Shown here in pieces: positions 1 to 11,805 of a DNA stretch of 64,000 bases. The notes under the pieces were generated by a model. That model did no database searches and was not told where the DNA came from. It saw nothing but the letters and a program-made list of their open reading frames with translations. Source of the stretch: Sisyra terminalis (taxonomy: Eukaryota > Arthropoda > Insecta > Neuroptera > Sisyridae); contig OY292278.1 of assembly GCA_958496175.1 (NCBI GenBank), positions 49,228,001 through 49,292,000 of the forward strand. The letters are read 5' to 3'. The position numbers and the translations under genes were made by a program. Numbering within the stretch: the first letter of the stretch is position 1; the number at the start of each line of letters is the position of its first letter.

Positions 1-2145
1 AAAGGGATGCCAAAAAACGAGGATATTTATGAAAGTTTTCTGCCCAAATCTTACAGGCATTTTAACCAATTTTTGCAGCTTCGTCTACGTGGATCTACAT
101 TATAATGCTAGCTAAAATATATTGAGCTTTAAACAGTAATTTTAAAAATAATTCGGCTACAAAATCAAAAATTTTAATATGTTGATTTTTGCAAAAAATA
201 TTTCTTTACAAAAACATTAATGCACTACAGATTTTCTGATCAATTCCCGCAACTTCATCTGCTTGGTGCCATATAAAAAAATCAACAAAATTTCACCAAT
301 GGATTGAGACTATTACATTCTAATTTGGAGTGTAATTGGCAAGAAATTTGAGCCACAAAGAGTAAAGAAACATTGAGATGAAAAGTTATGAAATAATGCT
401 TTGTCGTAGTTTCAAACAGAGCTTTTTTAAGCTTTCAAAATCTAAATTGAAGCCATAAGTTTCATTGTTTTGCTAAGCAGTAAAATTTATTTACTACATG
501 GTTGAACTTTTTCCACCATTGGATATTTTAACTAAAATTTTCACAATTTTTCATGGATTTTTTTCCTCTAAATCAAATCCAGATAATAGCCTTAAAAGAG
601 TAAAAAAATCTTAGGTATTAAAGAAAAATATTTGAGACTTAAACCAGGTAAATGAATTCTTTAAAATTTACGTATTTTGATATCGTTTTTTTTATCCAAT
701 ATCGCTAGAATTTGATATAAGAAGCTGAGGAATTATAGTATTATATCTAGGCAATTTACACCAATAAGTAGAGCTTTTATTTTATGCTGCATATAACTTT
801 GTAAACTACAATTTTTAAAAAAGACTACAAAATCAAAAAAAAAATATTTTGATATGTCGATTTTTAAAAAAACATATTTCACTACAAGAACTTTACTGTG
901 TTACAGATTTTCCAACCATTTCTCACAACTTCGCCTACTTGGCATCAATTAAAAAATCAACAAATGTTTCTCCTATGAATTAAAACTATTTTGCTTTAAT
1001 TTGAACTGCAATTGGCAAGAAATTTGGGGTTCTAAGAGTAAAGAAACATTTGGATGAAGAGTTATGAAATAATGCTTTGTTGTAGCTCCAAACAGAGCTT
1101 TTTTTTTAAGCATTTAAAGCCTAAATTGAAGCCATAAGTTTCATGTCTTTGCTAAGTATTTAATTTATTTACTTCGTGGTTGAATTTTTTCCACCATTGG
1201 ATATTTTAACTAAAATTTTTACAACTTTTCATGGATTTCTTTTCCTCTAAATCAAATCCAGATAATAGCCTTAAGAGAGTAAAAAATTTGTAGGTATTAG
1301 AGAAAAATATTTGAGAATTAAACCAGGTAAACGAATTCTTTAAAATTAACGAATTTTGATATTGTCTTTTTTATGCAATAACGCTGAATTTCGGTATAAG
1401 AAGCTCTAGAATTGTGGTATTATATTTAGGCAATGTACACCAATAAGTAGAGCTTTTATTTTATGCTGCACATAAATTTGTAAACTGCAATTTTTAAAAT
1501 AAATGGACTACAAAATTAAAAAGTTATTTTTTGATATGTCGATTTTTAAAAATATTTCACTTAAAAAACTTTAATGTGTTACAATACGTTTCCAACCAAT
1601 ATCCGCAACTTCGCCTGCTTGGCATCATTTAAAAAAATTAACAAAAGTTTCTTCCATGAAATGAAACTATTTTGCTCTAATTTGAGGTGAAATTGGCAAA
1701 AAAATTGGGCAAAAAAGAGTAAAGAAACATTGGGATGAAGATTTATGAAATAATGCTTTGTCGTATAGTTCCAAACAGAGCTTTTTTTAGGCACTTAAAG
1801 CCTAAATTGGAGCCTTTAGTTTCATTTTTTTGCTTAGTAGTAAAATTTATTTACTTCGTGGTTGAACTTTTTCCACCACTGGATATTTTTAACGAAAATT
1901 TTTACATTTTTTCATGGATTTCTTTTCCTCTAAATCAAATCCAGATAACAACCTTTTGAGACTTGAAATATTTGAGACTTAAACCAGGTAAACGAATTCT
2001 TTAAAGTATACGAATTTTGGTATCGTTTTTTCTTATGCAATATCGCTGAATTTTGATATAAGAAGCTGAGGAATTATGGTATTATATCTGGGCATTGTAC
2101 ACCAACAAGTAGGTAGAGCTTTTATTGTATACTGCATATAACTTT
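1..2145. repeat. Tandem array, ~680-bp unit, three or more copies
   Basis: Three landmarks recur at a constant spacing. The motif AAAGAAACATT starts at about 364, 1040 and 1721 (steps of 676 and 681). A stretch reading CTTCGCCTRCTTGGCATC recurs at about 929 and 1609, with a diverged version near 252. Each copy also carries a block ending in CTCTAAATCAAATCCAGATA. Copies differ by many substitutions and small indels, so the array is old. It begins before the window and ends near 2145, where unique sequence starts. All open frames inside it are short and not conserved between copies, so I do not call genes here. It looks like local satellite DNA. Confidence 0.9.
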
Positions 2146-2812
2146 GTCGAATATTTGGTGTTTGAAATGCATGCAATTTAATGTTAGTGCACACCATTCC
2201 AGGACGAACGTTAATCTAAACTCGCCTTGCCCTTTCATCCCCACAATATCCACCCCTGAACATACTCAAGTTGTTCGGCCGTATGATACGCAAGTCGAGC
2301 ACTTATGCCCGTGTCTAGTCGGGTCCGTCGTGTATCATTTTATAATGACATCGTTTGTTAATCGCTCTGGGATATTAATCATAGCTGTACCTTTTGTTCT
2401 CGGGGAAAATCAACCCTCAACCCCTATTTAAATGTATACCTATATACATATGCATATTTCATCTAACCTACCAACATGCATACTTGCCATATATATGGTT
2501 AGTGGATGTACGTAGCTACAGATTACATGCACAACGATTGTGTATTGTGCAATATCTGAAAGACTGTCACGTTTTCAACTTTTATTGCGCAACAAAAAAG
2601 ATGAATAAAATGATGCACTTGTTAATATTTTGTTAAATTATAACAACACAATTGTATCTACTCCAAAAAAATCAAGTGCAGGATTAAATTAACCTGAACT
2701 ATGCAAAGATTCATACATACTTTTATGACCTCCAAAAGCTTGACTTTTAAGTCGTTAATATAAAAAAAAATAGAGAAAAAAGATCAAAAATCATAATTTT
2801 CTTTAGCATTTG
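2146..2812. other. Unique sequence, no gene recognised
   Basis: Less AT-rich than its surroundings near 2170-2420. Two overlapping open frames (95 and 80 codons) lack any recognisable motif. I see no repeats or RNA genes. Confidence 0.5.
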
Positions 2813-2902
2813 TTAAGTAAATTTACTGTGTATACAATATATAAGATATATTGCAGTCCAATTTGGTCAAATTTGAACAGAAGTTCAAACAAAAATATTC
2901 GT

Positions 2903-2950
2903 GACGTATTGCTCAGATACGTATTTCGATTGCCAAGCAAACTTCATCAG
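2903..2950 (-). ncRNA. Two-hairpin motif with hammerhead-like boxes, copy 1
   Basis: Read on the minus strand it starts CTGATGA, then a weakened stem-loop, then GAAA, then a 6-bp stem ACGTAT/ATACGT, ending GTC. It is the mirror copy of the motif at 3060-3107. A stem I cannot be drawn and the last stem is offset from the canonical hammerhead register, so self-cleavage is not established. Confidence 0.35.
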
Positions 2951-3059
2951 TGGTCATCAAGTAGTTTGGATCACTCCGTAACTGCTTTGTGAAGATTTTG
3001 TGATGCTTCGTGAATCATCACAAAGCAGTTACGGAGTGATCCAAACTACTTGATGACCA

Positions 3060-3107
3060 CTGATGAAGATTGTTTGGCAATCGAAATACGTATCTGGGCA
3101 ATACGTC
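3060..3107 (+). ncRNA. Two-hairpin motif with hammerhead-like boxes, copy 2
   Basis: CTGATGA, one unpaired A, a 5-bp stem GATTG/CAATC with loop TTTGG, then GAAA, one T, a 6-bp stem ACGTAT/ATACGT, then C. CTGANGA and GAAA are the two catalytic boxes of a hammerhead ribozyme, and Penelope-like elements are known hosts of hammerheads. Against this, the sequence before CTGA does not pair with the sequence after GTC, and the final stem starts two bases late. It may be a degenerate ribozyme or only a conserved structured element. Confidence 0.4.
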
Positions 3108-3276
3108 ACGAATATTTTTGTTTGAACTTCAGTTCAAATTTATGTTTATGGTATGATTTTTATATATTATTATATTAAATTATACTACATAAATTGGACC
3201 GCAGTATATCCTATATATTGTATACACAGTATAACTGTTCAAAGTCAGAGAAAAAATCTTATTTTGATTAAGTAAA

Positions 3277-3589
3277 CCTAAGTTGCAAAACTAAATTAAA
3301 AAAAACATCTAAATGACTGCATAAAAGCTTAATAGTTGCAGTAAAGTCTTCAACAACAGTGAAATAAACTTTTCAATAAATCCATTACCGTTTATTATTG
3401 CAATTATTATGGTAAGTGATTTGTAAAGCGTAGCTTTAAACAAAACAACAACAATCATACTTATAATTATTGTTATTATTATTGCCATTATCATCATCAT
3501 TACATTGTTTTATATTCGGTTCATTCATCCATTCGTTATATTTTGCGAAAAGAGTAGACATTCGCGCGCGTCATTTGTCGAAGCGTTAA

Positions 3590-3626
<37 letters not shown>

Positions 3627-6600
3627 CAAAACGAAAGCTCAAAGCTCCCTCTACGCAAAAGCTGGAGCTGTACGAAAGCGCTACGAGTCGTAGTAAAATA
3701 GTTTTTCCCTCTGTATTTGTGTGCTCTCTTATTGTGCCAAAGCTTCAGCACTAAAATCCAAGTAACTCGACAAGCTTTGAGCTTTAAAATGAAAGCACGA
3801 CGCGAGCTTTTTGGTCGGTCGGAGCGAGATGAAACTAGGCTTTTGTTATAGCAGCGATGGTAAATACTATCGAAAGTGGACGTTATGTTTATTGTTGGTC
3901 GACGAGACAAAGCTCGTCGAAAGCTCATATAAGCTTTTATACATTGTTTTTATAAAAACACTTTTATTTTCATTGGAGTTCTTGAATTTTTCTTATTATT
4001 ATTTGTTTGTTTTTTTTTTTTTTTTTGTGTGTGCGATGTTCTTACATTTAATTGGCGAAATTTAATGAAAATCTACCGATTTATTTTAAGGGTTGGTTTT
4101 TTTCTTCTTTCGATGCGCAAAACTTTCTTCACTGAGTGTATCCTTTTGTTCTTAGCTTTCATTGGTTGTGAGAGATTTATCTCGTGGTGTCGTGAGCGTA
4201 CGGGGGTTGGTCCAGCCGTCTCTTGCAGCTCCCAGGGTTAACTTTCACAAGGAAATTGTATGACTTGGAAAATTGAGTTCAAACTTTGCACATTTGTGAT
4301 ATTTTCTTCTGTGATTTTCAAGAAAAATACCTGAAAAACTTATACTTTCAAATCTTATTGATTTCTCGAAAAAAAATGGTTAAAAAAATGATTTAACAAC
4401 CCTTAAAGAAGTGTAGAATTTTTTTAGGATTTGCACCGAAAAGATATTTTTTTTGATCACTAGAAATGGATGTTTAACCCCTTTCAAAATTCACTGTATT
4501 TTTTTAATTTTAATCATTAAAAATTTATGAAAATCAAATAAAAAAACAACCCTTGAAAGACCCTCGACGAAAATTAATAATGCACGAGATATGAAAAAAT
4601 CAAATCGAGCATTAACCATATGTGAAAATCAAACATTGTAACCAATCAAATGAAGCATGTCGAAACTGATCAAGACTCTAGGGGTAGTTTATCGGAGAAA
4701 AAGCACCAACCCCCATCAAATAAATGTTTTACTATCAAAAAATATGAAATAATTCCCAGCAGAACAATTCAAAAAATTATTCAAATAATTTTTCCATAAT
4801 CAAATATGTTTACAGTCGTGCTCGATGCATTCAACCCCTATTGTTCTATTTGTGTATCATTTACACAATGAAATTTGCCTTAAAAAAATACGATTACGTC
4901 AAGGGATTTCATATTATGCAGAATATTTGCGTCAACATCATCATCCCTTGAATACATTTGGGAAAAATCTGCTTTTCGAAATTGATTTAATAAAATTTTA
5001 TTTTCGGATTTCAACCCTCATTGATTAAGGTCAAACACATATGTATGGTGGTTGGGATTTGGCGGGTTTTAGAGGGTTGTTAAATAATATTCTCGAGGGT
5101 AAAAATTAAATCACCAACGCCTGTCTGATTTCATTATGAAGTCAAATTGTTTTATGTGCGGTCCCGAGGATGAACAGGAAGAATATGGCAATAAATGCAT
5201 TTCTTGCATCTTCATTTATGTTTTTTTATTTTTTGAATAAATTAACGCTTTTTAATTTAATATGGGGTTGAGGGTGATTTAATTTAATGGTTTGCAAAAT
5301 ATCTACAATTTTAGATTAGAGGAGCTTTCATTTTGTAAGTGATTTAGAAGTTAATTTTGTTTATGGTTCCTACAAAGAATTTTCATTTCTTTTACCCTTA
5401 AAAAGCTTTCTTTTGATCTTTAATTATCATTGATAAAAAAAAATACTTTTTTTTAATCGATAAAAAAAAAATTTCGATGCAATTTGTAAGCAAATTACCT
5501 GTACAAATTTAGGAAAATCCTTTAAATATTTTTAAGATAGGAATATAGATTTTCCAATGTCAATTACGAAAAAGAAAATTCAAACTTTATTTTCTGATAT
5601 TTCAGCCAAATTTTTCGTCACAAGCATAAGTTGACGAACGGAAACAAAGTGTAAACGGGAAAATTCACAATTCACACATTGGCGCATTTTGTCGGTATTG
5701 GATTGAGGGTGAAAAATTAGAAAAAATTATTTTCGGAAAAATCAATGAGCCAACGTGGAAAACTAGAAATGTAGACAAAGAGGCCAAACTCCAGTGTGTT
5801 GTTGCAAAGTACAAGCGACGAATATATGCCAAAAGCTCTCACGCTTTCATCATCTTTGCCGAGCTTTGCGATGGAGCTTGGACGCGTTCGCGTGGAAAAT
5901 TCAATATCGCTATCCAACTAGCGTTGAAGGGGTTTTGCTGAAACATTCAAACATGTTTTCACATTTCGCAAAGATTTCTCGAAAGTATTTTTATTTTTTA
6001 TTTTTTTTTTTTGGGGAAAATTTTCCCCAACACCAACATCTCGTCTAAAACAACTAGGGAAAAACCAACCCCTTTAGGGTGTGCAAAATTCCTCATACGT
6101 TATTTTCCCTATAATAAACGGGTGCAATATTGCGTGAATTATTGTAATTTAATTTAACAATTACCCTTGATTAAATATAATAATATTTTATGATATTTAA
6201 CACCCTCGCACATTGCCGCCACCGCCGCCCCTATTGCGCTCAATCTCAGTTAAATAAACCGGTCCCGATTATACCCCATTTCCTCCCTCGAAGGAATGCA
6301 TGCACGCGATTTTCTCGCGGCATAATACTTTCTGCCTAATATGATAATATGGGTGGTGTGTTGTTTCGCCAGTGCAGCCGCTTTCTTCGGCGGAAATATT
6401 TAAGTATGGCACAAGAGAAATTGTCGGAAATATTTCCGCTAATAAATCTTAAAAATTTGTTCTTATCATATTTATTCATCATGATGCGTTATTAAATAAA
6501 AAATCGGCAGTAATCTCCCTCAAAACTTTGCACATTCTTCGGTAAAGTTTTAGAACGGATAGAAATCTTTGGCTAGCCTTTGTTTTTCGGGGGTTGTTTT

Positions 6601-8126
6601 CTTTGGGCTTTCCCCTTTGAAATTTGTTGAACTCAAAAGTTATACTTCTATAAGTATATATATTTTAAGTAGTAGTTGATGTACTATAATATAAAGTATA
6701 ATAAATCTTAGTATAATTATTCAAAAGATTATGCACAAATTTACGAGGACAAAAAAGGAATATCAGTACTTTTTTTTACAAAAATTACTCAAAATAGATT
6801 AAATTTAACATATTATTGGATTAAATAGTGACCAAATGTACTAAGTCTAAATATGTAATGAATAGTTGGGAAAAAAGAAGACAATATTTTATAAAAGCAT
6901 GGGTACAAGTAGCTTTTGTACATACCACTAACTCAACTTCTTATTATCAATTCTGTTTTTAATTCAATTCGCGAATAAATCAGCCGTGATTAATAGGTAG
7001 CGACAAAAGATAAATCCTTAGTCAAAATTAAATTATTAACAAATTTGCGAATGAAAAAAGATCACAAGTGTTTGAAAAAACAAAGTAGGGGATGAAATGT
7101 TACCAAAGAGTGGCTTGTGTAGAAAGTACTTGTATCAAATCATGGACATTTTATTATAACAAAAATTAGGTTTTATATAATATATGTACCTACTAGAATG
7201 CTACTTTTTTATATAATGTACTTAACTAAAACCACTTCCTGGTTTCTAATTATACGTGAATATAAATTCACTGGCCTCCACTTCTACTATCACATCTTTG
7301 GGACAATTCTTCAGTTGAATATATTACTTTGTACATTGAAGGGAAATATGTTTTATCTAAAGAGAATTACTTTGGAAATTTCTACAAAAATGATTCAGTT
7401 ATTAACAATAATAAGAATAACATTAAGTAATTATTGCACTATTTAGTATACCTGTATTGTTTAATAGTTTACTTAGGCGTTTTATTTTATTTTTAAGGTA
7501 TAAAATGATTAATTTCATTAATTCTTTTTAATATTTCGAGTAAATGTTTTTTTTTTTCAATTTCGAATATTACAGATTCCAAAACGGGGTGAAAATAATG
7601 TTACTTTACAGACGAGTAAATAAGACACAAAAAATAGCAATTTGAATAAAATTTTCCCCATGCATTCCTATCAACCCATTTCGAGTACTTGTTTATTCAT
7701 ACTTTAACCCAAAATAGTTAGATTAGTATTTTTTTAAATTATGCAATGCAGTATTTGAAATAATACAAGGAAAGTCGATTGATACATTATATTTTTCTAT
7801 ATTGGAATAAAAAATGAATTTCAATTCATAGAAATGAATGGGTAAGTAAAATATACAATTGCTATTGTATTAATTTAATTTTTACTAATTCGCTATTTAA
7901 ACATCTTGTAGGTATAAACAATTGACCGTTTAAACAAATTGTATATACATGCAATTAGTTTTTTAATCATATCTTTGTATAAAATTTTATAAATAATCCA
8001 CTTCTATAGGGTAAATATTTCAAATAAATATTTTGAAATTAGTGGCCCTTTCTGTATTGATTAACAGTTAATTCATATATCTAAGATACAAATTTGTATA
8101 AGTAGTCAATTGTGTATTACATTATG
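3277..8126. other. Mostly unique sequence, no gene recognised
   Basis: This stretch holds no recognisable coding region. It includes a dinucleotide microsatellite at 3590-3627 and a less AT-rich block with many AAAGCT words at about 3540-3930. Another GC-richer block lies around 6200-6400. The open frames are short, often run through the microsatellite, and lack motifs. Confidence 0.5.
3590..3627. repeat. Microsatellite (CA)n followed by (TA)n
   Basis: A run of CA dinucleotides passes directly into a run of TA dinucleotides. The Ile-Tyr and Cys-Val runs in overlapping open frames on both strands come from this repeat and are not protein evidence. Confidence 0.95.
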
Positions 8127-8136
8127 TAATACTGTA

Positions 8137-9298
8137 CAGTAGACTGGGCCAAAAAAATCGACTATTTTTTTTTGAAAAATATATCGAAAATATTGTTCAA
8201 GGTAATAAAAAAAAATATCGGGAAGGTTTGAGCCCATAATATTAATATTAAGAGGTCTATCATCTTTAATTTCGATTTTTTATTTGTGCTTTCATTTTTG
8301 CGTCAATGCTGCCAAATTATCAGAGTAAAAAAATTTATTTGCGCATATATATTTAGAAAATTAAATTTTATACAAAAAATGTCTCTTTAGAAATTTTGGC
8401 AGATACGCCGTTTCCGAATAATCAAGCTTTAGACATTGATATAATTTTTAGATTTATCTTCTTTATTTTGGAATTTTGTAACTAACGAGCAAAAAAATAT
8501 ATATAAAAGAACAATATAGATTCTTGAAGGAAATTTAATGCTCTATAAAAAAGGTTTCTGAACCTTTTTTACATAAAATCTTTTTTTCAAAAGTTATTCA
8601 CAATTGAAGTTGAAGGAAAAATTGAATTATTTTTTTTTACATTTTTCTACGTTTTTGTGTATTAAATAGCTGTTAACCGCCTATAGCTTTGGATATATTA
8701 TAAAATTTAGATATTTCAAGCAAAAAAATTGATAAAATGATGATATTCGATCATGTAAAATATCAATTTGTCCCACTGAGTCAAAGAAAATAGGTTCGAA
8801 AACATAATAATTTAATTTTTCCTTCAACTTTAATTGTGAATAACTTTTGAAAAAGTAATTTTATGTAAGAACGTTAAGAGACCTTTTTTGTAGAGCATTA
8901 AACTCCCTTCAAGAATCTATACTGTTCATTTTTATAAATTTATTTGTTTGTTAGTTACAAAATTTCAAAATAAAGAAGATAAATCTTAAAATTATATCAA
9001 TATTTAAAGCTTGATTATTCGGAAACGACGTGTCTGGCGAAAATTTTCAGGTAGACGTTTTTTGTAGGGAATTTAATTTTTTATAAATATATGTACGGAT
9101 GATTTTTTACCTTGATAGTTTGACAGCATTGACGCAAAAATGAAAGCACAAATAAAAAATCGAAATTAAAGATGATAGACCTCTTAATATTAATATTAAG
9201 GGCTCAAACTTTTCCGATATTTTTTTTTGTCACCTTGAACAATATTTTCGGTATACTTTTCAAAAAAAAAGTCAATTTTTTTGGCCTAGTCTACTATG
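8137..9298. mobile_element. Foldback DNA element, family A
   Basis: Long terminal inverted repeats of about 500 bp each. The left end begins CAGTAGACTGGGCC and the right end reads GGCCTAGTCTACTATG. Flanks carry the imperfect 10-bp direct repeat TAATACTGTA / TAATACTATA (8127-8136, 9299-9308). Both arms contain the palindromic word TTAATATTAATATTAA. The unique centre is about 8650-8800 and encodes nothing recognisable. The element is non-autonomous. The CAG start and short target duplication recall hAT elements, but the family is not assigned. A half copy lies at 44376-44871. Confidence 0.8.
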
Positions 9299-9344
9299 TA
9301 ATACTATACAGTATGAATAAATAGCCAATTTGGCTAATGTCGCT

Positions 9345-9546
9345 TTTAGCGACATCAATATCTAACAACGTTACATTTTCTACTTTGTTTATAATTTAAT
9401 TCGTGAGTAAATCAAACCACAATAAAAAATTACATACAAAAGAGCAAATCACACGATATAAGAATTGAATTAACAAAAAAATCGTGAATTAAATTAAAAA
9501 CAGTAGAAAATGCAATGTGGCCAGATATTAATATCGTTAAAAGGAA
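9345..9546. repeat. Inverted repeat with short hairpin
   Basis: CATTTTCTAC and an AATTTAATTCGTGAG-like block near 9375-9410 reappear in reverse complement near 9485-9520. The left end also contains the small hairpin TGTCGCT/AGCGACA. Probably a decayed MITE. A related AT-rich sequence seems present near 6950-7050, but the match is weak. Confidence 0.5.
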
Positions 9547-11249
9547 TATGAGCCACTTATTAGTCTATCATTTGAAAACTAATAACTTCCTGGGAAATAT
9601 TTTCAGTCCAACTCTGACAAAACTGACATATGGGAAAAATTAGCAATTGAATGAAAACGTAATGACAGTTGAGACCAATGACAACAAATATTTTGTTCTA
9701 AATTGAGACTATAATTGTTGTATTGGAATTATACTCACATGCAATTATATCATACTTTAGTTATCACAAACTATTAATAACTGATGTGCCTCTTCAGGCA
9801 CTACCGGAGGATGCTATGGCAGTGGATTAAAAACATTTTTTTTTCAATTACGACAAATAAGTATAACTTCTCACACAATGAACAAAAAATTTAGATTTTA
9901 AATATTTGTTGAATAAATTTGGGAAAAAATATTTTTAAGAGATAAAAAATTAATATTGATTAAACTTGAAAAAATGATTTTTTTCCTCCTCTTCTTTCAA
10001 AAACAAAAATCTTCAAGAATCCCTTCATCAGAAACAAAAGCTGGGTAACGAAGAATATAAATTCACGTACACGTGAAGTGGTAGAAATTTTTTTCGAAAA
10101 AACCTTTTCAAAGATTTCCTTTTATATTTTTCCCTTACCCTCAATCCATCGTTCCAGACCTACACATACATACATCCTGGAATAACATAAGTATAAGAGC
10201 CGTGAGGTGGTGGTGGTGGTTTGGCATCGCTTTTCAAAGGCATCCATCCATCCGTTCCACCTCGTTCCACCCAAATTTTCTAACCTAATCAAAAGATTTC
10301 AGATCGCACCGACTAGAGAATGGGATGAGGGGTGGTTAAACACGGGGGGTGGGATGGGGTGGAGGTGGAAATGAGTGGAAGTGAAGACCATATAGCATTC
10401 GTCAGGGACATGTGCTAGGAAAAACGTACTCGAGAAATGATGAGCGTGAGAGGACTCATACTGGGAGAATGGGGAACAAAAAGGATAAAACGGGAAGAGA
10501 TTGAGAAGAAAAAAAAAATACCCGGACCAGTCAAGGGAGAACGTTAAAAAAAGGAAAGTACTTGATCTATTTAAAAAGATGAAAAATATTTTTTTCCATG
10601 AAATTCTTTCTTCAACACTCCACAACGGCAATTGCAGCTTAGTCACTGATGTTTCTGTGGCTCACCACCCTCGTAAATCTACCTTAAAGACAAAAAAAAA
10701 AAATCAAAACTTGAGATTTCTTTAAATTAAACATTCCAAAGAATCCTGACCACTTTTCCTTTTAACTTTGCCCACGATGCTTTTCATTATTTCAAATAAT
10801 TTTCACTTTATTATCGTCCCAATTTTCTTCTTATCTTTTCAAACATTTACATATAGATATATGAAATCAAACGCAGCCACATCCCTTAATAGAATACATT
10901 CTATTTTTCCTACCTATCATCTTTGTCGAACATTTTTTCAACCACTTTTTCCAACCCTCTATGAAATCTCAATCAAAAGTCATGTCCAGACATAGTCACT
11001 TGTGAATGAATGTAGGGAACAAAACATAATGTAAGACACTTATTACAGAACATGAAAAATCATCCCCTACCTCCCACCCTTAAACCACCAAAAAAAAAAA
11101 AAATACTTTGCAAACTCAAGACAATTAAGATCTTTATTTAAAAGAAAACCGTAGTTGTCTCATATAATTTTTTCGAGAGGAAAAAAATTAGGCAGATAGA
11201 TATATTTTTTTTTTTTGATTGGTGGATAAAATGGGAGCTTTTCGTTGAA
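9547..11249. other. Unique sequence, no gene recognised
   Basis: Contains a GGT run at about 10207-10220 and G-rich patches at 10320-10370. Open frames on both strands at 10299-10725 shadow each other and have no motif. Confidence 0.5.
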
Positions 11250-11579
11250 AAGCTTCTGTTGGTGATGTTGAAAAGTTTGTCTTTCGACTAATAATGAAAA
11301 TAATAATATATATATTTGTTCTTGTTAAGTGCGTGTGTGGTTTCCTAAATGGCTGCTTAATGGGTCTGGATATGTATAGGGTTGAGGATCGAATAAAACA
11401 TCCCCCGGCAGGGGGTTCAAGTGCCACTGACACATTCGATTTGTGGGAAAGAAAAAAATTGTTTATTACACATTGAAATAAAGTTTTGCTAATTTTTGCA
11501 ATCATCGTAAATTTTTCAAGCTTCGAAAAAGCTCATTATTTCCTTGGATTATTGAAGCTTTTTTAGTGGTTTAAGGTGA
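11250..11579. repeat. 330-bp segment duplicated (reverse) at 53536-53876
   Basis: About 95% identical by eye to the reverse complement of 53536-53876. Both copies keep an open frame reading about SHKSNVSV..LE.PAGG.FIRSSTL (minus strand here, plus strand at 53 kb), but differences do not favour third codon positions, so this is not good evidence for a protein. The segment ends exactly with the 13-bp target duplication TGGTTTAAGGTGA of the neighbouring Penelope-type insertion. Confidence 0.8.
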
Positions 11580-11792
11580 TCAAAATAAGATTAGGGAATC
11601 ATCACAAAGCAGTTACGGAATGATCCAAACTACTTGATGACCACTGAGGAAGATTGCTTGGCAATCAAAATACGTATCTGAGCAATACGTCACAGATATT
11701 TTTGTTTGAACTTCTGTTTAAATTTATATATAATTTTATTAAATTATACTACATAAATTGGACCGCAATATATTCGATATATTGTATACACA
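11580..11792 (+). mobile_element. Solo Penelope-type terminal repeat
   Basis: A 213-bp single copy of the repeat seen as inverted pairs at 2822-3267 and 53189-54087. It starts TCAAAATAAGATT and ends GTATACACA. The 13-bp sequence TGGTTTAAGGTGA flanks it on both sides (11567-11579, 11793-11805), which fixes the ends. It contains the two-hairpin motif at 11644-11691, but here the GAAA box has lost its G. Confidence 0.8.
11644..11691 (+). ncRNA. Two-hairpin motif, damaged copy
   Basis: CTGAGGA, stem GATTG/CAATC, then AAAA in place of GAAA, then stem ACGTAT/ATACGT and C. The lost G would be expected to kill a hammerhead, so this copy is probably inactive if the motif is a ribozyme. Confidence 0.35.
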
Positions 11793-11805
11793 TGGTTTAA
11801 GGTGA

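Larger units (their letters stand above)
2822..3267. mobile_element. Foldback Penelope-type terminal-repeat insertion
   Basis: The left half (about 2826-2998) is the reverse complement of the right half (about 3013-3232), with roughly 15 bases between, so the insertion is a nearly perfect hairpin. It is flanked by the 9-bp direct repeat TTAAGTAAA (2813-2821 and 3268-3276), a good target-site duplication. The right end extends about 40 bp further than the left and finishes AAAATCTTATTTTGA. Penelope-like elements are known for terminal repeats in inverted orientation plus a short extra extension at one end, which fits. The same repeat occurs at 11580-11792 and 53189-54087. No protein is encoded here. 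Confidence 0.75.

Noticed and set aside
3060..3107. Calling the motif a confirmed hammerhead ribozyme
   Set aside because: Stem I cannot be formed and the last stem is offset by two bases, so only a hammerhead-like label is justified.
3536..3928. 130-codon minus-strand open frame
   Set aside because: Crosses the CA/TA microsatellite, overlaps open frames on the other strand and has no motif.
11188..11505. 105-codon minus-strand frame similar to a 60-codon plus frame at 53656-53838
   Set aside because: Similarity is explained by the 330-bp duplicated segment; substitutions do not show a coding pattern.
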